Of a stretch of 64,000 nt of DNA, positions 1 through 9,179 are shown piece by piece. Each line of letters opens with the position of its first letter. Within the stretch, counting starts at the first letter, position 1. The stretch comes from an uncultured bacterium (GTDB lineage: Bacteria; Verrucomicrobiota; Kiritimatiellia; CAIKKV01; CAITUY01): positions 17,899 to 81,898 of the forward strand of contig CAITUY010000116.1 in NCBI GenBank assembly GCA_903895695.1, given 5' to 3'. The notes under the pieces are model-generated. The model saw nothing but the letters and a program-made list of their open reading frames with translations, searched no databases and was not told where the DNA came from. The translations under genes and the position numbers were made by a program.

Positions 1-56
1 TGCGTTCGCGTCGAGCAAAGGACTGCGACCGCAAACCTGGACGGCGTGAGGGTGCC

Positions 57-1844
57 TCAGACCGTAAGCATCAGCGCCGTCTCCAGCCGTCCCGCCGTGT
101 CGGTCTTGTAGTCCGCCTCGACTTTGTAAAGCGTGTCGCGGTAGTCCCGCAGGGCATGGTCGGCCGGATTTACTGGCGTGACGCGGACCGCGAGCGGCGC
201 GGGCGCCAGCGTCAGGGTCAAGCGGCCGATCCGCACCGTGGCGCCGGCCTCGACTGTCGGTTCGACCAGCGACCACAGAACCTGCGTCACCGGTACGCCG
301 CCTGCCGTCCGGAAGGCGTCGGTCAGGACGGCGCTTCCGCCCTGCCGTTCCAGCCGGCGGACCCACTGTTGCAGGGCGGCCTCAGCCGGATACGCCGACG
401 TGAGGTCGAGTTCCAGGCAGGCGCGCTCGGCGTCCGGCTCCCAGCGCAAGACGTGTCCGGCGGCCTCGCAGCCGGTGCGCTGCTCCTGGCCGTTGATCAC
501 CGGGCAGCAGTGGCCGCGGCTGGAGGCCGACAGATATGTATAACGGCGAGGGCCGAAGAAATCCGTCGTGTAGGTCGGCGCGCCGAGGTCGGGGATCAGC
601 CATCGTTCGTCCAGCGCGACCATGAAGTGGCCGAGATCGTTATGGTTGTGCCGCTCGCCGTTATGCCCGCCGGAAAGCGCGACCAGCAGGCGGCCGCCCG
701 GGGCCGGGATGCGAACCATTGCGGCCTGCTGGTCGGGCAGCCACTGCGTGCCGGACGATGCTTGCAGAACGATCGACGTATCGGGCGTTGCCGCCACCCA
801 CTGCCGGTCGATGGCGTCGAGCGCATTAACAACCTGCCCGAAGGTACGGCACGGGATGTCGGCCGCCTGGCGCGCCCAGCGGCCCATCCACTCCGAACCC
901 GCCGCTTGGGCCAGCCACGGGACGAACGCAATGTCGGCATCGGCGTGGAGGCCGCCGTCATTGCCGGTGAAGAACGAATCGCCAAATAGGTAGGAGCGGT
1001 GGGGGTATTCGGCCATGGCCTTGAAACGCTTGAGGTCGACCGTCGCCTCGAATTCTGCGCGGGTGAGACGGCTCCAGCCGAGGCAGGCCATGCCAACACC
1101 GTAGGTCCAGTAGCCCACGCCTTCGTCGCACTCGCCGGATTCGGTGAAGGCGTGTTCGAGGAACAGGTTCAGGTCTTTCAGGGCACGCGCGCGCGCTTGC
1201 GGCCGGGGAAGCCCCTGGGCGGCCAACGATTCGCAGGCGACCAGGATGCTGCCGGCGCAGACGCCGGCCCAGTTGTTGATTTGGCCCGCGGGGTTGTCCC
1301 ACCACTCCTTCGAGCCGTCGCCATACGGTTGCAGGATGCGGCGGTCGATTTCGGCGACGATCGAATCGGCAAGAGTCGCGGACACCGAATCGATCCACGG
1401 CTTCAGCGCTTGGCGGAGTTCAGCCATGAAGGCCGCCATCTCGCAAGCGGCCAAGTCGAGCACGGGGCGGGAAGTGGAGGGCAGGTCGTTGCCCGGGAGA
1501 TGCGCCGAAACGGCCCATGTCGGCTCGGTGAGCATGGACCAGAGCCAGTCCAGCAGGCGGTCATCGGTGTCGGCGGGGTCGAGTCCGAGTTGGCAGCGCC
1601 GGTAGGCCAGGGCGGCGAGCGTGCCGCGATCGGTCTGCCAGAGGTTGTCCAGGCGTTCGCGGTCGTTCGAGCGTTTCGCGGCCAGATAGTCGCTTGCGGC
1701 GACGACCGGCGGTCGCACGGGGGCCTTGTCGGCACGGGCCAGCAGGGCGTCGCGCAAGGCGGCGGCGCGTGGGTCCGCACCCATGCGCGTCCAGAAAACA
1801 CGGTCGTCGATCGGGTGAAGGGTCACTCTTGTCTCGATTGCCAT
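57..1844 (-). CDS. Heparinase II/III-family-like protein
   Basis: A 595-residue protein with the layout of polysaccharide lyase-type heparinase II/III proteins: a helical N-terminal half (roughly residues 1-340) and a beta-rich C-terminal half. The latter begins near the conserved segment GGHNGERHNHNDLGHF, which carries the His/Asn-rich signature of the family. These enzymes cleave uronic-acid polysaccharides or act on related glycans. No signal peptide is evident, so a cytoplasmic location is possible. The start at 1844 has a GGGAG element about ten bases upstream. It is divergent from the SASA esterase gene, which also points to glycan use. Family assignment is fairly secure; substrate is unknown. 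Confidence 0.75.
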   Translation of the reverse strand: MAIETRVTLHPIDDRVFWTRMGADPRAAALRDALLARADKAPVRPPVVAASDYLAAKRSNDRERLDNLWQTDRGTLAALAYRRCQLGLDPADTDDRLLDWLWSMLTEPTWAVSAHLPGNDLPSTSRPVLDLAACEMAAFMAELRQALKPWIDSVSATLADSIVAEIDRRILQPYGDGSKEWWDNPAGQINNWAGVCAGSILVACESLAAQGLPRPQARARALKDLNLFLEHAFTESGECDEGVGYWTYGVGMACLGWSRLTRAEFEATVDLKRFKAMAEYPHRSYLFGDSFFTGNDGGLHADADIAFVPWLAQAAGSEWMGRWARQAADIPCRTFGQVVNALDAIDRQWVAATPDTSIVLQASSGTQWLPDQQAAMVRIPAPGGRLLVALSGGHNGERHNHNDLGHFMVALDERWLIPDLGAPTYTTDFFGPRRYTYLSASSRGHCCPVINGQEQRTGCEAAGHVLRWEPDAERACLELDLTSAYPAEAALQQWVRRLERQGGSAVLTDAFRTAGGVPVTQVLWSLVEPTVEAGATVRIGRLTLTLAPAPLAVRVTPVNPADHALRDYRDTLYKVEADYKTDTAGRLETALMLTV

Positions 1845-2031
1845 GGATGATCTCCCGTGAAAGCTGGGACCGTATCGCGCCGCCGCGCACGAGACAATGC
1901 GAATCGGCGCTCAGCGTGCGTGGCAGGACCGACGAGTTGCCGGCCAACGAAAAGCATTTGCAGTCGCGGCTCCGAAGTGGGAGCATGCCGGCTTTTTCTG
2001 TCAGACCCAACACGCATAGGAGATTGAATTC

Positions 2032-3894
2032 ATGAAGATCGAGGCGGGATTATTCGACCATATGGTCGTCCAGCGTAACCAGAAGAACGTAAGCGAAGCC
2101 GAGTTTTCCGGAACCTGCGGCGGGCAGGGGCCGATCGTGGCGACCGTGCGACAGGGCAAGCGGGTCGTGAAGGGCTTTGCCGCCGCCACGGTGGGGAAGG
2201 TCTCGCGCGGCAAGGTGAGCGGCTGCCTCAAGGGACTCCCGGCCGGCGGACCGTATGACATCGAACTCAAGGCGGGTAACGAGACGCTGTCCGTCAAGGA
2301 CGTGCTCGTGGGCGACGTGTGGCTGCTCGGCGGGCAATCCAACATGCAGGGGTGTGGGTACATCCCGAAGAAACCCCTGGCCGTCGATCCCTTGGTGCGC
2401 GCCTTCTACATGGATGATCGCTGGGCGCCGGCCAAAGACCCCATTCATAACATGTGGGACTGCGTGGACCCCGTGCACGTCGACTTGTGCGGGGGCGTGC
2501 GCCCGGGCAAGCCCGCCGCGGATTGGGGCGTCTGCCCCGGCCCGGCCTTCGGGGCCGAAATGCGCCGTCTCACGGGTGTACCGCAGGGGCTCGTTGCCTG
2601 CGGGCATGGCGGCACGTCCATGACGCAATGGGATCCCAAGCGTAAGAATGAGGGCGGCAAGAGCCTGTATGGCGCGACGGAACGGCGCCTGGTCAAGAAC
2701 GGCGGTCGCGCCGCAGGACTCGTCTGGTACCAGGGGTGCAGCGACGCAAACGCCGAAGCGGCGCCGCTTTATACCGCGCGGATGAAGGAACTCGTGGCCG
2801 CCCTGCGGCGCGACACCGGAGACAAGGCGCTGCCCGTCGCGATCGTGCAGATCGCGCGCGTGGTCGGCTGGGGCGCAGAAAACGCCGGGCCCTGGAACTC
2901 GATCCAGGACCAGGAACGGCGGTTGCCGCGCGTCATCAAGGGTCTCACGACGGTGCCGGCGATCGATCTGCCGCTCGATGACGGCATCCATATCAGCGGC
3001 AAGGGACAGTACGTGTTGGGCGTCCGGCTGGCACAGGCCATGCAGGTCCTGCGCGGTGATCGCAAAGCCGGTCTGCCGCCGATCGCTCTCAAGAAGGTGT
3101 CCATTGAGACCGTCCACGGGCTGGGGGTCGCGGTGGCCGAATTCGAGCATGTGTCGGGAAAACTGTGCGCCGGTAGCCGGCCGAATGGCTTTTCGCTGGT
3201 AACGACCAGCAGCAGCACCAATCTGTTCGATACTGAACTGGACGGGCCGCGGGTGCGCTTGCGCAGCGGCCTGTCGCCGGCCGCCATGGCTGAAACGGCG
3301 TTGTACTACGGTTACGGCACCGATCCCTACTGCAATATCGTGGACGAGGAGGGGCGATCGCTGCCCGTGTTCGGACCGGTCCGAATGGGCGTTCCGCGCG
3401 CCGTCTCGTCCTTCGCCAGGACGGTCAGGGTAAGCGCGTTCCAGCCTTCGGCAGGCAAGCTCGAGGCACTGGAGTGCCCGGCTTCGCTCGATACGCTCGG
3501 GATGGCCACGCGCACCTTTGGCGCTGATTTCTGCGATCTTCACGAGGAAATCGGCCAGCATGGCGGCCGCGACGAAGTCGTTTACTTTGCCTGCCGGTTC
3601 GCGTGCAAGGAAGCCATGTCGCTGGCGTTGATTCTCGGCTACGACGGGCCGGTCAAAGGCTGGGTCGACGGCAAGTTTATTGCCCACGACCCGAACGGCG
3701 TCAATCCCGCCGCAGGCGAAAAGTCTAAGGCGCGGTTCAAGGCGGCGGCGGGTGAGCACGAGATCGTGGTCGCCCTCGGCACCAACCGCGGGCTGGCCTG
3801 GGGCATCTTCCTGCGTCTCGAACGTTTCGGCGTGCCGAAGGGACTGCTGCTCAAGGGGCCGCAGGCTTACACGATGCCGGAGTTCCTGGGATAG
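2032..3894 (+). CDS. Sialate O-acetylesterase-like (SASA domain) protein
   Basis: A 620-residue protein of the SASA carbohydrate-esterase group, which removes O-acetyl groups from sialic acid or plant/algal glycans. The nucleophile is seen in GDVWLLGGQSNMQG (Ser about residue 103) and the matching late His in DDGIHISGKGQ. The C-terminal third is beta-rich and may be a carbohydrate-binding or jelly-roll domain. No clear signal peptide is visible; the N-terminus begins MKIEAGLFDHMVVQ. An AGGAG ribosome site precedes ATG 2032. A secreted propeller protein follows 10 bases after the stop, so the two are probably co-transcribed. Confidence 0.8.
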   Translation: MKIEAGLFDHMVVQRNQKNVSEAEFSGTCGGQGPIVATVRQGKRVVKGFAAATVGKVSRGKVSGCLKGLPAGGPYDIELKAGNETLSVKDVLVGDVWLLGGQSNMQGCGYIPKKPLAVDPLVRAFYMDDRWAPAKDPIHNMWDCVDPVHVDLCGGVRPGKPAADWGVCPGPAFGAEMRRLTGVPQGLVACGHGGTSMTQWDPKRKNEGGKSLYGATERRLVKNGGRAAGLVWYQGCSDANAEAAPLYTARMKELVAALRRDTGDKALPVAIVQIARVVGWGAENAGPWNSIQDQERRLPRVIKGLTTVPAIDLPLDDGIHISGKGQYVLGVRLAQAMQVLRGDRKAGLPPIALKKVSIETVHGLGVAVAEFEHVSGKLCAGSRPNGFSLVTTSSSTNLFDTELDGPRVRLRSGLSPAAMAETALYYGYGTDPYCNIVDEEGRSLPVFGPVRMGVPRAVSSFARTVRVSAFQPSAGKLEALECPASLDTLGMATRTFGADFCDLHEEIGQHGGRDEVVYFACRFACKEAMSLALILGYDGPVKGWVDGKFIAHDPNGVNPAAGEKSKARFKAAAGEHEIVVALGTNRGLAWGIFLRLERFGVPKGLLLKGPQAYTMPEFLG

Positions 3895-3904
3895 CGAATC
3901 GTTC

Positions 3905-5248
3905 ATGCGAGCAACAGCGAGTTGTCTTGCTGGTCTAATCGCCGTCGCCTGGCTGGCGACCTGCCGGCCGGCGGCGGCGCAGTGGTCGGTGCAGTCGTTT
4001 GGCAGCGGGGTGCTGACCAACGTATTTGAGGTCAATGTCGGCGACGCCCGTAACGACGGCACGAATCGCGTCTATATTTCCGAGCGGAATGGCCGCGTTA
4101 TCGAATGGACTTATACGGGCACGGCGTGGACGAACACGCTCGTCACGAGATGGGTGACCAACCTGGCGCTGGTGGCCATTGGCGCGGTTCGCGGCGACGG
4201 CACGAACCGGCTCTACTTCACCGAGTACAACACGAACGGGGCGCTGCATGAGGCCCGCTGGACCGGGAGTGCCTGGACCAACACGGTTGTAGACGCGACG
4301 CATCAGTCGTTCTGCCTGTTCACGGGGACGGGGCGACATGACGGCGTGAATCACCTGTACGTGGGAACGTACGGCGATGCCGCCCATGTCGGACGCGGGC
4401 TCTGGGAGTACACCTATGCGACAGGCGCCTGGAGCAAGCTGTGCCTCCACACCAACGGCATGGACGGCTGCGGCGCAGTCGGAGACTTGTTTAACGACGG
4501 CACGAACTGCGTGCTTGCCAATACCACCGTGCTCGACGCGTATACTTGGGCCGGCACAAACTACGCGGCAGCGGCGATCGATCACCGCGCCGGGCTGGGG
4601 CCCGACCCCACGGATATCGGCAAAGTGCACAACGATGGGCTCACCCACGTCGTGGCCAATACCGGCACGGGGCGACTGGACTACGTCTATAGCGGCGGGG
4701 TTTGGACGACGAACCGGATCGATGCCACCGGCAAGCGCGGCGATATCCTGGTGGCCCGCCTGAAGTCCGACGGACTCCGCCGGATCTACTCAACCTACAC
4801 GACCGCGAAGGGACCGGTGCGGGAGTTCACCTGGAATAGCGGCTCGGACGCCTATACTACCAGTATCGTTGTGGATGCCACGTCGGGCGCCACGGCCAAA
4901 CTGGCCGCGGGCGACGGACGCAACGACGGAGTGGCCCGGCTCTATGCCCCGGATTACGCGGGTGGCCGTGTGCTTGAGATCACGAGCACGAATCCGTTCG
5001 TCTATCCTGTTCCCCGGAGCGACCTATCCTTCGCCGGCGTGGGCCGCACGAACGGCATCCCCGTCCTCGCGCTCACGAATCTTACCGCCGACTGCGACTA
5101 CACCGTGGAGCGCGCACTCGACCTTCCGGGGGGGTGGTCGAACGCGGGAGCCTTTACGGCGGGCGCGGCGGGGACGAACTGGATCGATGCCCAGGCGCCG
5201 GGCCGGACCTTCTACCGGGCTGTCGGCCGGCAAGGCGATCCACGCTAG
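3905..5248 (+). CDS. Secreted seven-repeat beta-propeller-like protein
   Basis: A 447-residue protein with a signal peptide (start MRATASCLAGLIAVAWLA, cleavage near PAAA/Q). I count seven tandem imperfect repeats with a core like R-N-D-G-T-N-R-L-Y followed by an aromatic strand and a W-T-N-T end (beginning RNDGTNRVY, RGDGTNRLY, RHDGVNHLY, FNDGTNCVL, HNDGLTHVV, KSDGLRRIY, RNDGVARLY). Seven copies suggest a seven-bladed propeller. A short C-terminal module with a FYRAVG ending resembles C-terminal sequences of exported proteins in this phylum. I chose ATG 3905 over longer in-frame starts because it begins the signal peptide. Function is unknown; ligand or glycan binding is likely. Confidence 0.7.
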   Translation: MRATASCLAGLIAVAWLATCRPAAAQWSVQSFGSGVLTNVFEVNVGDARNDGTNRVYISERNGRVIEWTYTGTAWTNTLVTRWVTNLALVAIGAVRGDGTNRLYFTEYNTNGALHEARWTGSAWTNTVVDATHQSFCLFTGTGRHDGVNHLYVGTYGDAAHVGRGLWEYTYATGAWSKLCLHTNGMDGCGAVGDLFNDGTNCVLANTTVLDAYTWAGTNYAAAAIDHRAGLGPDPTDIGKVHNDGLTHVVANTGTGRLDYVYSGGVWTTNRIDATGKRGDILVARLKSDGLRRIYSTYTTAKGPVREFTWNSGSDAYTTSIVVDATSGATAKLAAGDGRNDGVARLYAPDYAGGRVLEITSTNPFVYPVPRSDLSFAGVGRTNGIPVLALTNLTADCDYTVERALDLPGGWSNAGAFTAGAAGTNWIDAQAPGRTFYRAVGRQGDPR

Positions 5249-5297
5249 GCAGCCGCGGTTCGGGCACGTCGCGAAGAAGACCGGGTCGAATAAGATA

Positions 5298-5325
5298 TTG
5301 ACGGGGACAAGCCAGCCCGTAGAGT
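5298..5325 (+). promoter_or_regulatory. Putative sigma70-type promoter for fba
   Basis: TTGACG at 5298-5303, then a 16-base spacer and TAGAGT at 5320-5325. It lies in the gap between the propeller gene and fba, and an AGGAG ribosome site follows at 5345-5349. Recognised by sequence only. Confidence 0.4.
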
Positions 5326-5357
5326 ATTCCCCCCTTCAACCCATAGGAGAGCGAACC

Positions 5358-6302
5358 ATGATTGTTTCCACCAAACAGTTGTTCAAACACGCCTACGGCA
5401 AGTATGCCGTTGGCGCGTACAACATCAACAACCTCGAGCAGACCATGGGTCTGTTCCAGGGGTGTATGGACAGCAAGGCCCCGTTCATCATTCAGTTGTC
5501 GAAGGGCGCCCGCCAATACACGCACAAGAAGATGCTCGAGGCCATGCTCAAGACGGCCAACGAGATCTTCCCGGACGCCATCTTCGCCGTGCACCTGGAC
5601 CACGGCGATGAGGCAACCTGCATGGATTGCATCGGCAGCGGCTTCTACAGCTCTGTCATGATCGACGCGAGCGGCGAGACCTTCGAGAAGAACATCGAGA
5701 TCACCAAACGCGTAGCCGATGCGGCGCACGCCAAGGGGATCGCGGTTGAAGCCGAACTGGGCAAACTGGGCGGCGTTGAGGAACACGTGTCGGTTTCCGA
5801 GGCCGATGCCAAGCTGACCGATCCCGCGCAGGCCGCGGAATTCGTCAAGAGGTCCGGCTGCGACAGCCTGGCGTGCGCGATCGGCACGAGCCACGGCGCA
5901 TTCAAGTTCACCGGCAAGCAGGGACTGCACTTCGACGTGATCAAGGATATCGCCAAGCTGATGCCTGGTTTCCCGCTGGTCATGCACGGGTCGAGCTCGG
6001 TGCCCGAAGACGAGGTCCGCCGCGTGAACTTCTTCGGCGGCAAGCTGAAGGATGCCAAGGGCGTGAGCGAGAAGGACATCACCAAGGCCGGCACGATGGG
6101 CGTCACCAAGGTGAACATCGACACGGACGGCCGCCTGGTATGGTGCCGCGTCCATCGGGAGCAGTTCGCGCTCTACCCGGAGAATTTCGACCTGCGTCCT
6201 CCGGGGAAGGTCTTCATGGCCGAGTATGCCTGCTACATCGCCGGGAAGAACAAGGTTCTCGGTAGCGCGGGCAAGCTCGAGGAAGTGCGCAAGGTACTGT
6301 AA
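5358..6302 (+). CDS. fba: Class II fructose-1,6-bisphosphate aldolase
   Basis: A 314-residue zinc-dependent aldolase that reversibly splits fructose-1,6-bisphosphate into dihydroxyacetone phosphate and glyceraldehyde-3-phosphate. Class II hallmarks are visible: AVHLDHGDE (first metal His and catalytic Asp region), SVMIDAS, VEAELGKLGG, GTSHGAFKF, a second His motif in VMHGSSSVP, and VTKVNIDTDGRL for phosphate binding. The start at 5358 is fixed by an AGGAGAG site eight bases upstream. A strong terminator follows directly, so this is probably a single-gene unit. It pairs metabolically with the PPi-type phosphofructokinase at 36853. Confidence 0.93.
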   Translation: MIVSTKQLFKHAYGKYAVGAYNINNLEQTMGLFQGCMDSKAPFIIQLSKGARQYTHKKMLEAMLKTANEIFPDAIFAVHLDHGDEATCMDCIGSGFYSSVMIDASGETFEKNIEITKRVADAAHAKGIAVEAELGKLGGVEEHVSVSEADAKLTDPAQAAEFVKRSGCDSLACAIGTSHGAFKFTGKQGLHFDVIKDIAKLMPGFPLVMHGSSSVPEDEVRRVNFFGGKLKDAKGVSEKDITKAGTMGVTKVNIDTDGRLVWCRVHREQFALYPENFDLRPPGKVFMAEYACYIAGKNKVLGSAGKLEEVRKVL

Positions 6303-6318
6303 GATTCGGACCTCAATG

Positions 6319-6355
6319 GGGCGTTCCGCGAAGGCGGCAACGCCCCTTGTTTCTT
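6319..6355 (+). terminator. Rho-independent terminator after fba
   Basis: Stem GGGGCGTT plus CCGC pairs with GCGG plus AACGCCCC around a GAAG loop, with one bulged C on the right arm. The T-rich tract TTGTTTCTTT follows. It sits 16 bases after the fba stop codon. Confidence 0.85.
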
Positions 6356-6363
6356 TCTGGCCA

Positions 6364-8619
6364 ATGAATCCGTCTTCCGATCTGATTCTGCACGCGATAC
6401 CTGACGCGGTCCGCGAGCGCGCGGCGGCGCTGGGCTTTCACGATGCCGACGTCCTGTTCGCAGTCCGGAGCGACTTGGATGCCGACGGGTCGTCGGTCGA
6501 TGTCTGGACGATCGTCGAACGCGCGCAGCTTGCCTCCATCGTTGCTACGGGCGCCCGCGCGGGAACAGTCGTGGGGCCGTTCAAGGTCGCCGAGATCACG
6601 AAGGCGCGCGCCTTCCAGAAGGTCGGCAGCGGCTTCCTGCAGGTGCAAGTCGACGGCGTGTATGTCGATCTGGCCCGGTATGCGAATTCGCGCCGCGAAT
6701 TGTTCGGCCGGGTGGCCCAGCATATCCAGCGCATGAAGGATGGCCACCCGCCGCCGGAAGAGGTTCTGGCGCGTCCGAGCGAGATGCAATGCCAGGAGTG
6801 CGGCCTGCCTTTGCCGGGTCTGCGCGCTCAGTGTCCGCGCTGCGTCGGCGGGCGCGGCATCTTCGCCCGTACGCTGGGGCTGATGCGGCCCTACCTCTCG
6901 AGCATCCTGCTGTTGCTGTTCGTGATGGTGGTGGGGGTCTGCCTCGACCTGTTGCCGCCGCTGCTGCAACGCATGATGGTCGACCGCGTGCTGAATCCCA
7001 TTAAAGGGGCGCCGGTGCTGTCGCATGCCGAGTCAATCCGCCTGCTGCTGATGATCCTGCTGGGGTTGGTGGGGGCATCCGGCAGCCGCTGCCTGCTCAA
7101 CGTTTTCATCGGCCGCAGCACGAGCACCATCGGCACGCGTATCACGAAGGAACTGCGCGAGCGGCTTCAGACCAAGCTGGTCAGCATGGCCGTCGAGTAC
7201 TACAACCGCCACTCGGTCGGCAGCCTGATGAGCCGGGTGCTGTACGACGTTGACTACTTTCAGGGGTTCGTGACGCAGGTCGCGCAGGGTTTCCTGCTCA
7301 ACCTGATGCTCGTGCTGGGCATCGGCGGCATGCTGTTCTACATGAACTGGAAGCTCGCGCTGCTCGTGCTGCTGCCGATTCCGTTCGTGGTCGTCGGCAC
7401 AACCTTCTTCTGGCGGCACATCTACCCGCGTTACTACAAAGTGTGGGACAGCCAGTCCAAGACGGCGCAATTGCTGTCCGGCCTGTTGTCTGGCATTCGG
7501 CTGGTAAAAGCATTCGGTCAGGAGCAGCGCGAGCAGCAGCGATTCAGCGGGTCAGCCGCGTACCTCCAGGAGAGCCGCCGCTCGCTGGAAGCGAGCGTGG
7601 CCACGTTCAACCCGCTCATGGGCTTCGTGTTCGGGTTGGGCGGGTTGATCATTTGGTACGCCGGCGGGCGTCAGGTGCTCGAATCGCACATCAGCTTGGG
7701 AACGCTCATGGCCTTCTTCGGGTACATGGGCATGTTCTATGGGCCGATCTCGGCGCTGAGCATGTTTACCAACTGGGTCACGGGCTTCCTTTCGGCAGGC
7801 CAGCGCGTATTCGAGGTGCTGGACGCGACTGCCGTGGTGACCGAGGTCGCCAAGCCCGTGGCCATGCCCACGATGAAGGGCCGGATCGAGTTCAAGAACG
7901 TGACGTTCGGATACGATCCTTATACGCCGGTTCTCAAGGATGTATCGTTTACGATCGAGCCGGGCCAGTTCGTGGGGGTCGTGGGCAAGAGCGGTTCGGG
8001 CAAGACCACGTTGGTGAACCTGCTGTGCCGCTTCTATGATCCGCAGGAAGGCCAGATCTTGGTGGACGGTGTGGACGTACGTGAGATGCGCCAGGACGAC
8101 TTGCACCGGCATGTGGCGCTGGTGCTTCAGGAGCCCTTCTTGTTCCGCGCCAGCATCGCCGAGAACATTGCCTACGGGCGGCCGGATGCCAGCCCGCAGG
8201 CGGTCATGAACGCGGCCCGGGCCGCGAACGCTCACGACTTTATCGCGCGCCGGCCGTCAGCCTACGACACGAAACTCGGTGAGCACGGGGCTGGTCTGTC
8301 GGGCGGCGAGCGGCAGCGCATCAGCATTGCGCGAGCCCTGCTGTGCGACCCGGGCGTCCTGATCCTCGACGAGGCCACGTCTTCGGTCGACACCGAGTCC
8401 GAACAGGAAATCCAGAAGGCGCTGGTGGCGCTGTGCAAGGGCCGCACGACAATTGCCATCGCGCACCGGCTGTCGACGCTGAAGAATTCGGATCACATCC
8501 ACGTGATGGAGGATGGCCGTATCATCGAGTCGGGGACCCACGAGCAACTCCTGGCCCAACAGGGCGTGTACTACAAACTCGTGAAGATCCAGACCGAACT
8601 GACGCGGTTGGAGACCTGA
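6364..8619 (+). CDS. ABC exporter with N-terminal zinc-ribbon extension (cyanophycin-associated type)
   Basis: A 751-residue half-transporter fused to an unusual N-terminus. Residues 1-135 form a soluble alpha/beta region. Residues 143-160 hold a zinc-ribbon-like CQEC...CPRC motif. Then comes a six-helix type I exporter membrane domain (about 170-470) and an ATPase domain with Walker A GKSGSGKTT, signature LSGGERQR, Walker B VLILDEATSS and the switch His in IAHRLS. The next gene, two bases downstream, encodes a DUF1854 protein; this pair is known from loci annotated as cyanophycin metabolism-associated, but no cyanophycin synthetase lies in the window. ATG 6364 was chosen because longer starts run through the fba terminator. 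Substrate unknown. Confidence 0.8.
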   Translation: MNPSSDLILHAIPDAVRERAAALGFHDADVLFAVRSDLDADGSSVDVWTIVERAQLASIVATGARAGTVVGPFKVAEITKARAFQKVGSGFLQVQVDGVYVDLARYANSRRELFGRVAQHIQRMKDGHPPPEEVLARPSEMQCQECGLPLPGLRAQCPRCVGGRGIFARTLGLMRPYLSSILLLLFVMVVGVCLDLLPPLLQRMMVDRVLNPIKGAPVLSHAESIRLLLMILLGLVGASGSRCLLNVFIGRSTSTIGTRITKELRERLQTKLVSMAVEYYNRHSVGSLMSRVLYDVDYFQGFVTQVAQGFLLNLMLVLGIGGMLFYMNWKLALLVLLPIPFVVVGTTFFWRHIYPRYYKVWDSQSKTAQLLSGLLSGIRLVKAFGQEQREQQRFSGSAAYLQESRRSLEASVATFNPLMGFVFGLGGLIIWYAGGRQVLESHISLGTLMAFFGYMGMFYGPISALSMFTNWVTGFLSAGQRVFEVLDATAVVTEVAKPVAMPTMKGRIEFKNVTFGYDPYTPVLKDVSFTIEPGQFVGVVGKSGSGKTTLVNLLCRFYDPQEGQILVDGVDVREMRQDDLHRHVALVLQEPFLFRASIAENIAYGRPDASPQAVMNAARAANAHDFIARRPSAYDTKLGEHGAGLSGGERQRISIARALLCDPGVLILDEATSSVDTESEQEIQKALVALCKGRTTIAIAHRLSTLKNSDHIHVMEDGRIIESGTHEQLLAQQGVYYKLVKIQTELTRLET

Positions 8620-8620
8620 C

Positions 8621-9175
8621 ATGACGGCAACGGCAACCCACAACTATGACGATACGCGGCTGGTCGGAATCGGCGTGAGGCTGCTTCTCCCCGATGCCAC
8701 CACGATCTTCGAGGGGACGTTCTCCCTGCTGCATGTGGCCGTCAAGGGCGACACCCTGTACCGGGGCGTCTTCGCCGTTACTATGTTTCCGATTCGCCAC
8801 CCCGACCGGTTCGTCTCGCTGCGCTACACCGACGACCGCGACCGCGAACAGGAAATCGGCATCATCGAGGATCTCGGCGTGTTCCCGACAGAGGCGCAGA
8901 GGCTGGTGCGCAACGCCCTGGTGAAGCACTACTACGAACAAACCGTCAGCCGCATCTACAAGGTCGACAATCGCTTCGGCCTGTTGTTCTTCGAGGTCGA
9001 GACACAACTCGGACGGCGCGAATTCGTGATGCCCTGGCGCGGCGACCGGGCCGAGGATTACGGTGCCACGGGCAAGGTGCTGCTGGATGCCTTCGACAAC
9101 CGGTACATCATCCCGGACTTGACCCGCCTCCCGGCTTCAGACCGGAATGCCTTGACCGCCTACATTTACTGGTGA
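8621..9175 (+). CDS. DUF1854 family protein, partner of the ABC exporter
   Basis: A 184-residue soluble protein with the DUF1854 layout: an early strand pair, the conserved core EIGIIEDLGVFP near residue 85, then a helix ending LVKHYYEQTVSRIYKV. It closes with DNRYIIPDLTRLP. No signal peptide or membrane segment is present. It starts one base after the exporter stop and ends four bases before the DUF362 gene, so translation is coupled. The family typically accompanies this exporter class; its biochemical role is not established. It probably acts as an accessory subunit of the transporter. Confidence 0.75.
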   Translation: MTATATHNYDDTRLVGIGVRLLLPDATTIFEGTFSLLHVAVKGDTLYRGVFAVTMFPIRHPDRFVSLRYTDDRDREQEIGIIEDLGVFPTEAQRLVRNALVKHYYEQTVSRIYKVDNRFGLLFFEVETQLGRREFVMPWRGDRAEDYGATGKVLLDAFDNRYIIPDLTRLPASDRNALTAYIYW

Positions 9176-9179
9176 CGTC

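Noticed and set aside
156..1850. Several long plus-strand frames opposite the heparinase-like gene
   Set aside because: High-GC shadow frames rich in Arg/Ala/Pro; the minus frame has family motifs.
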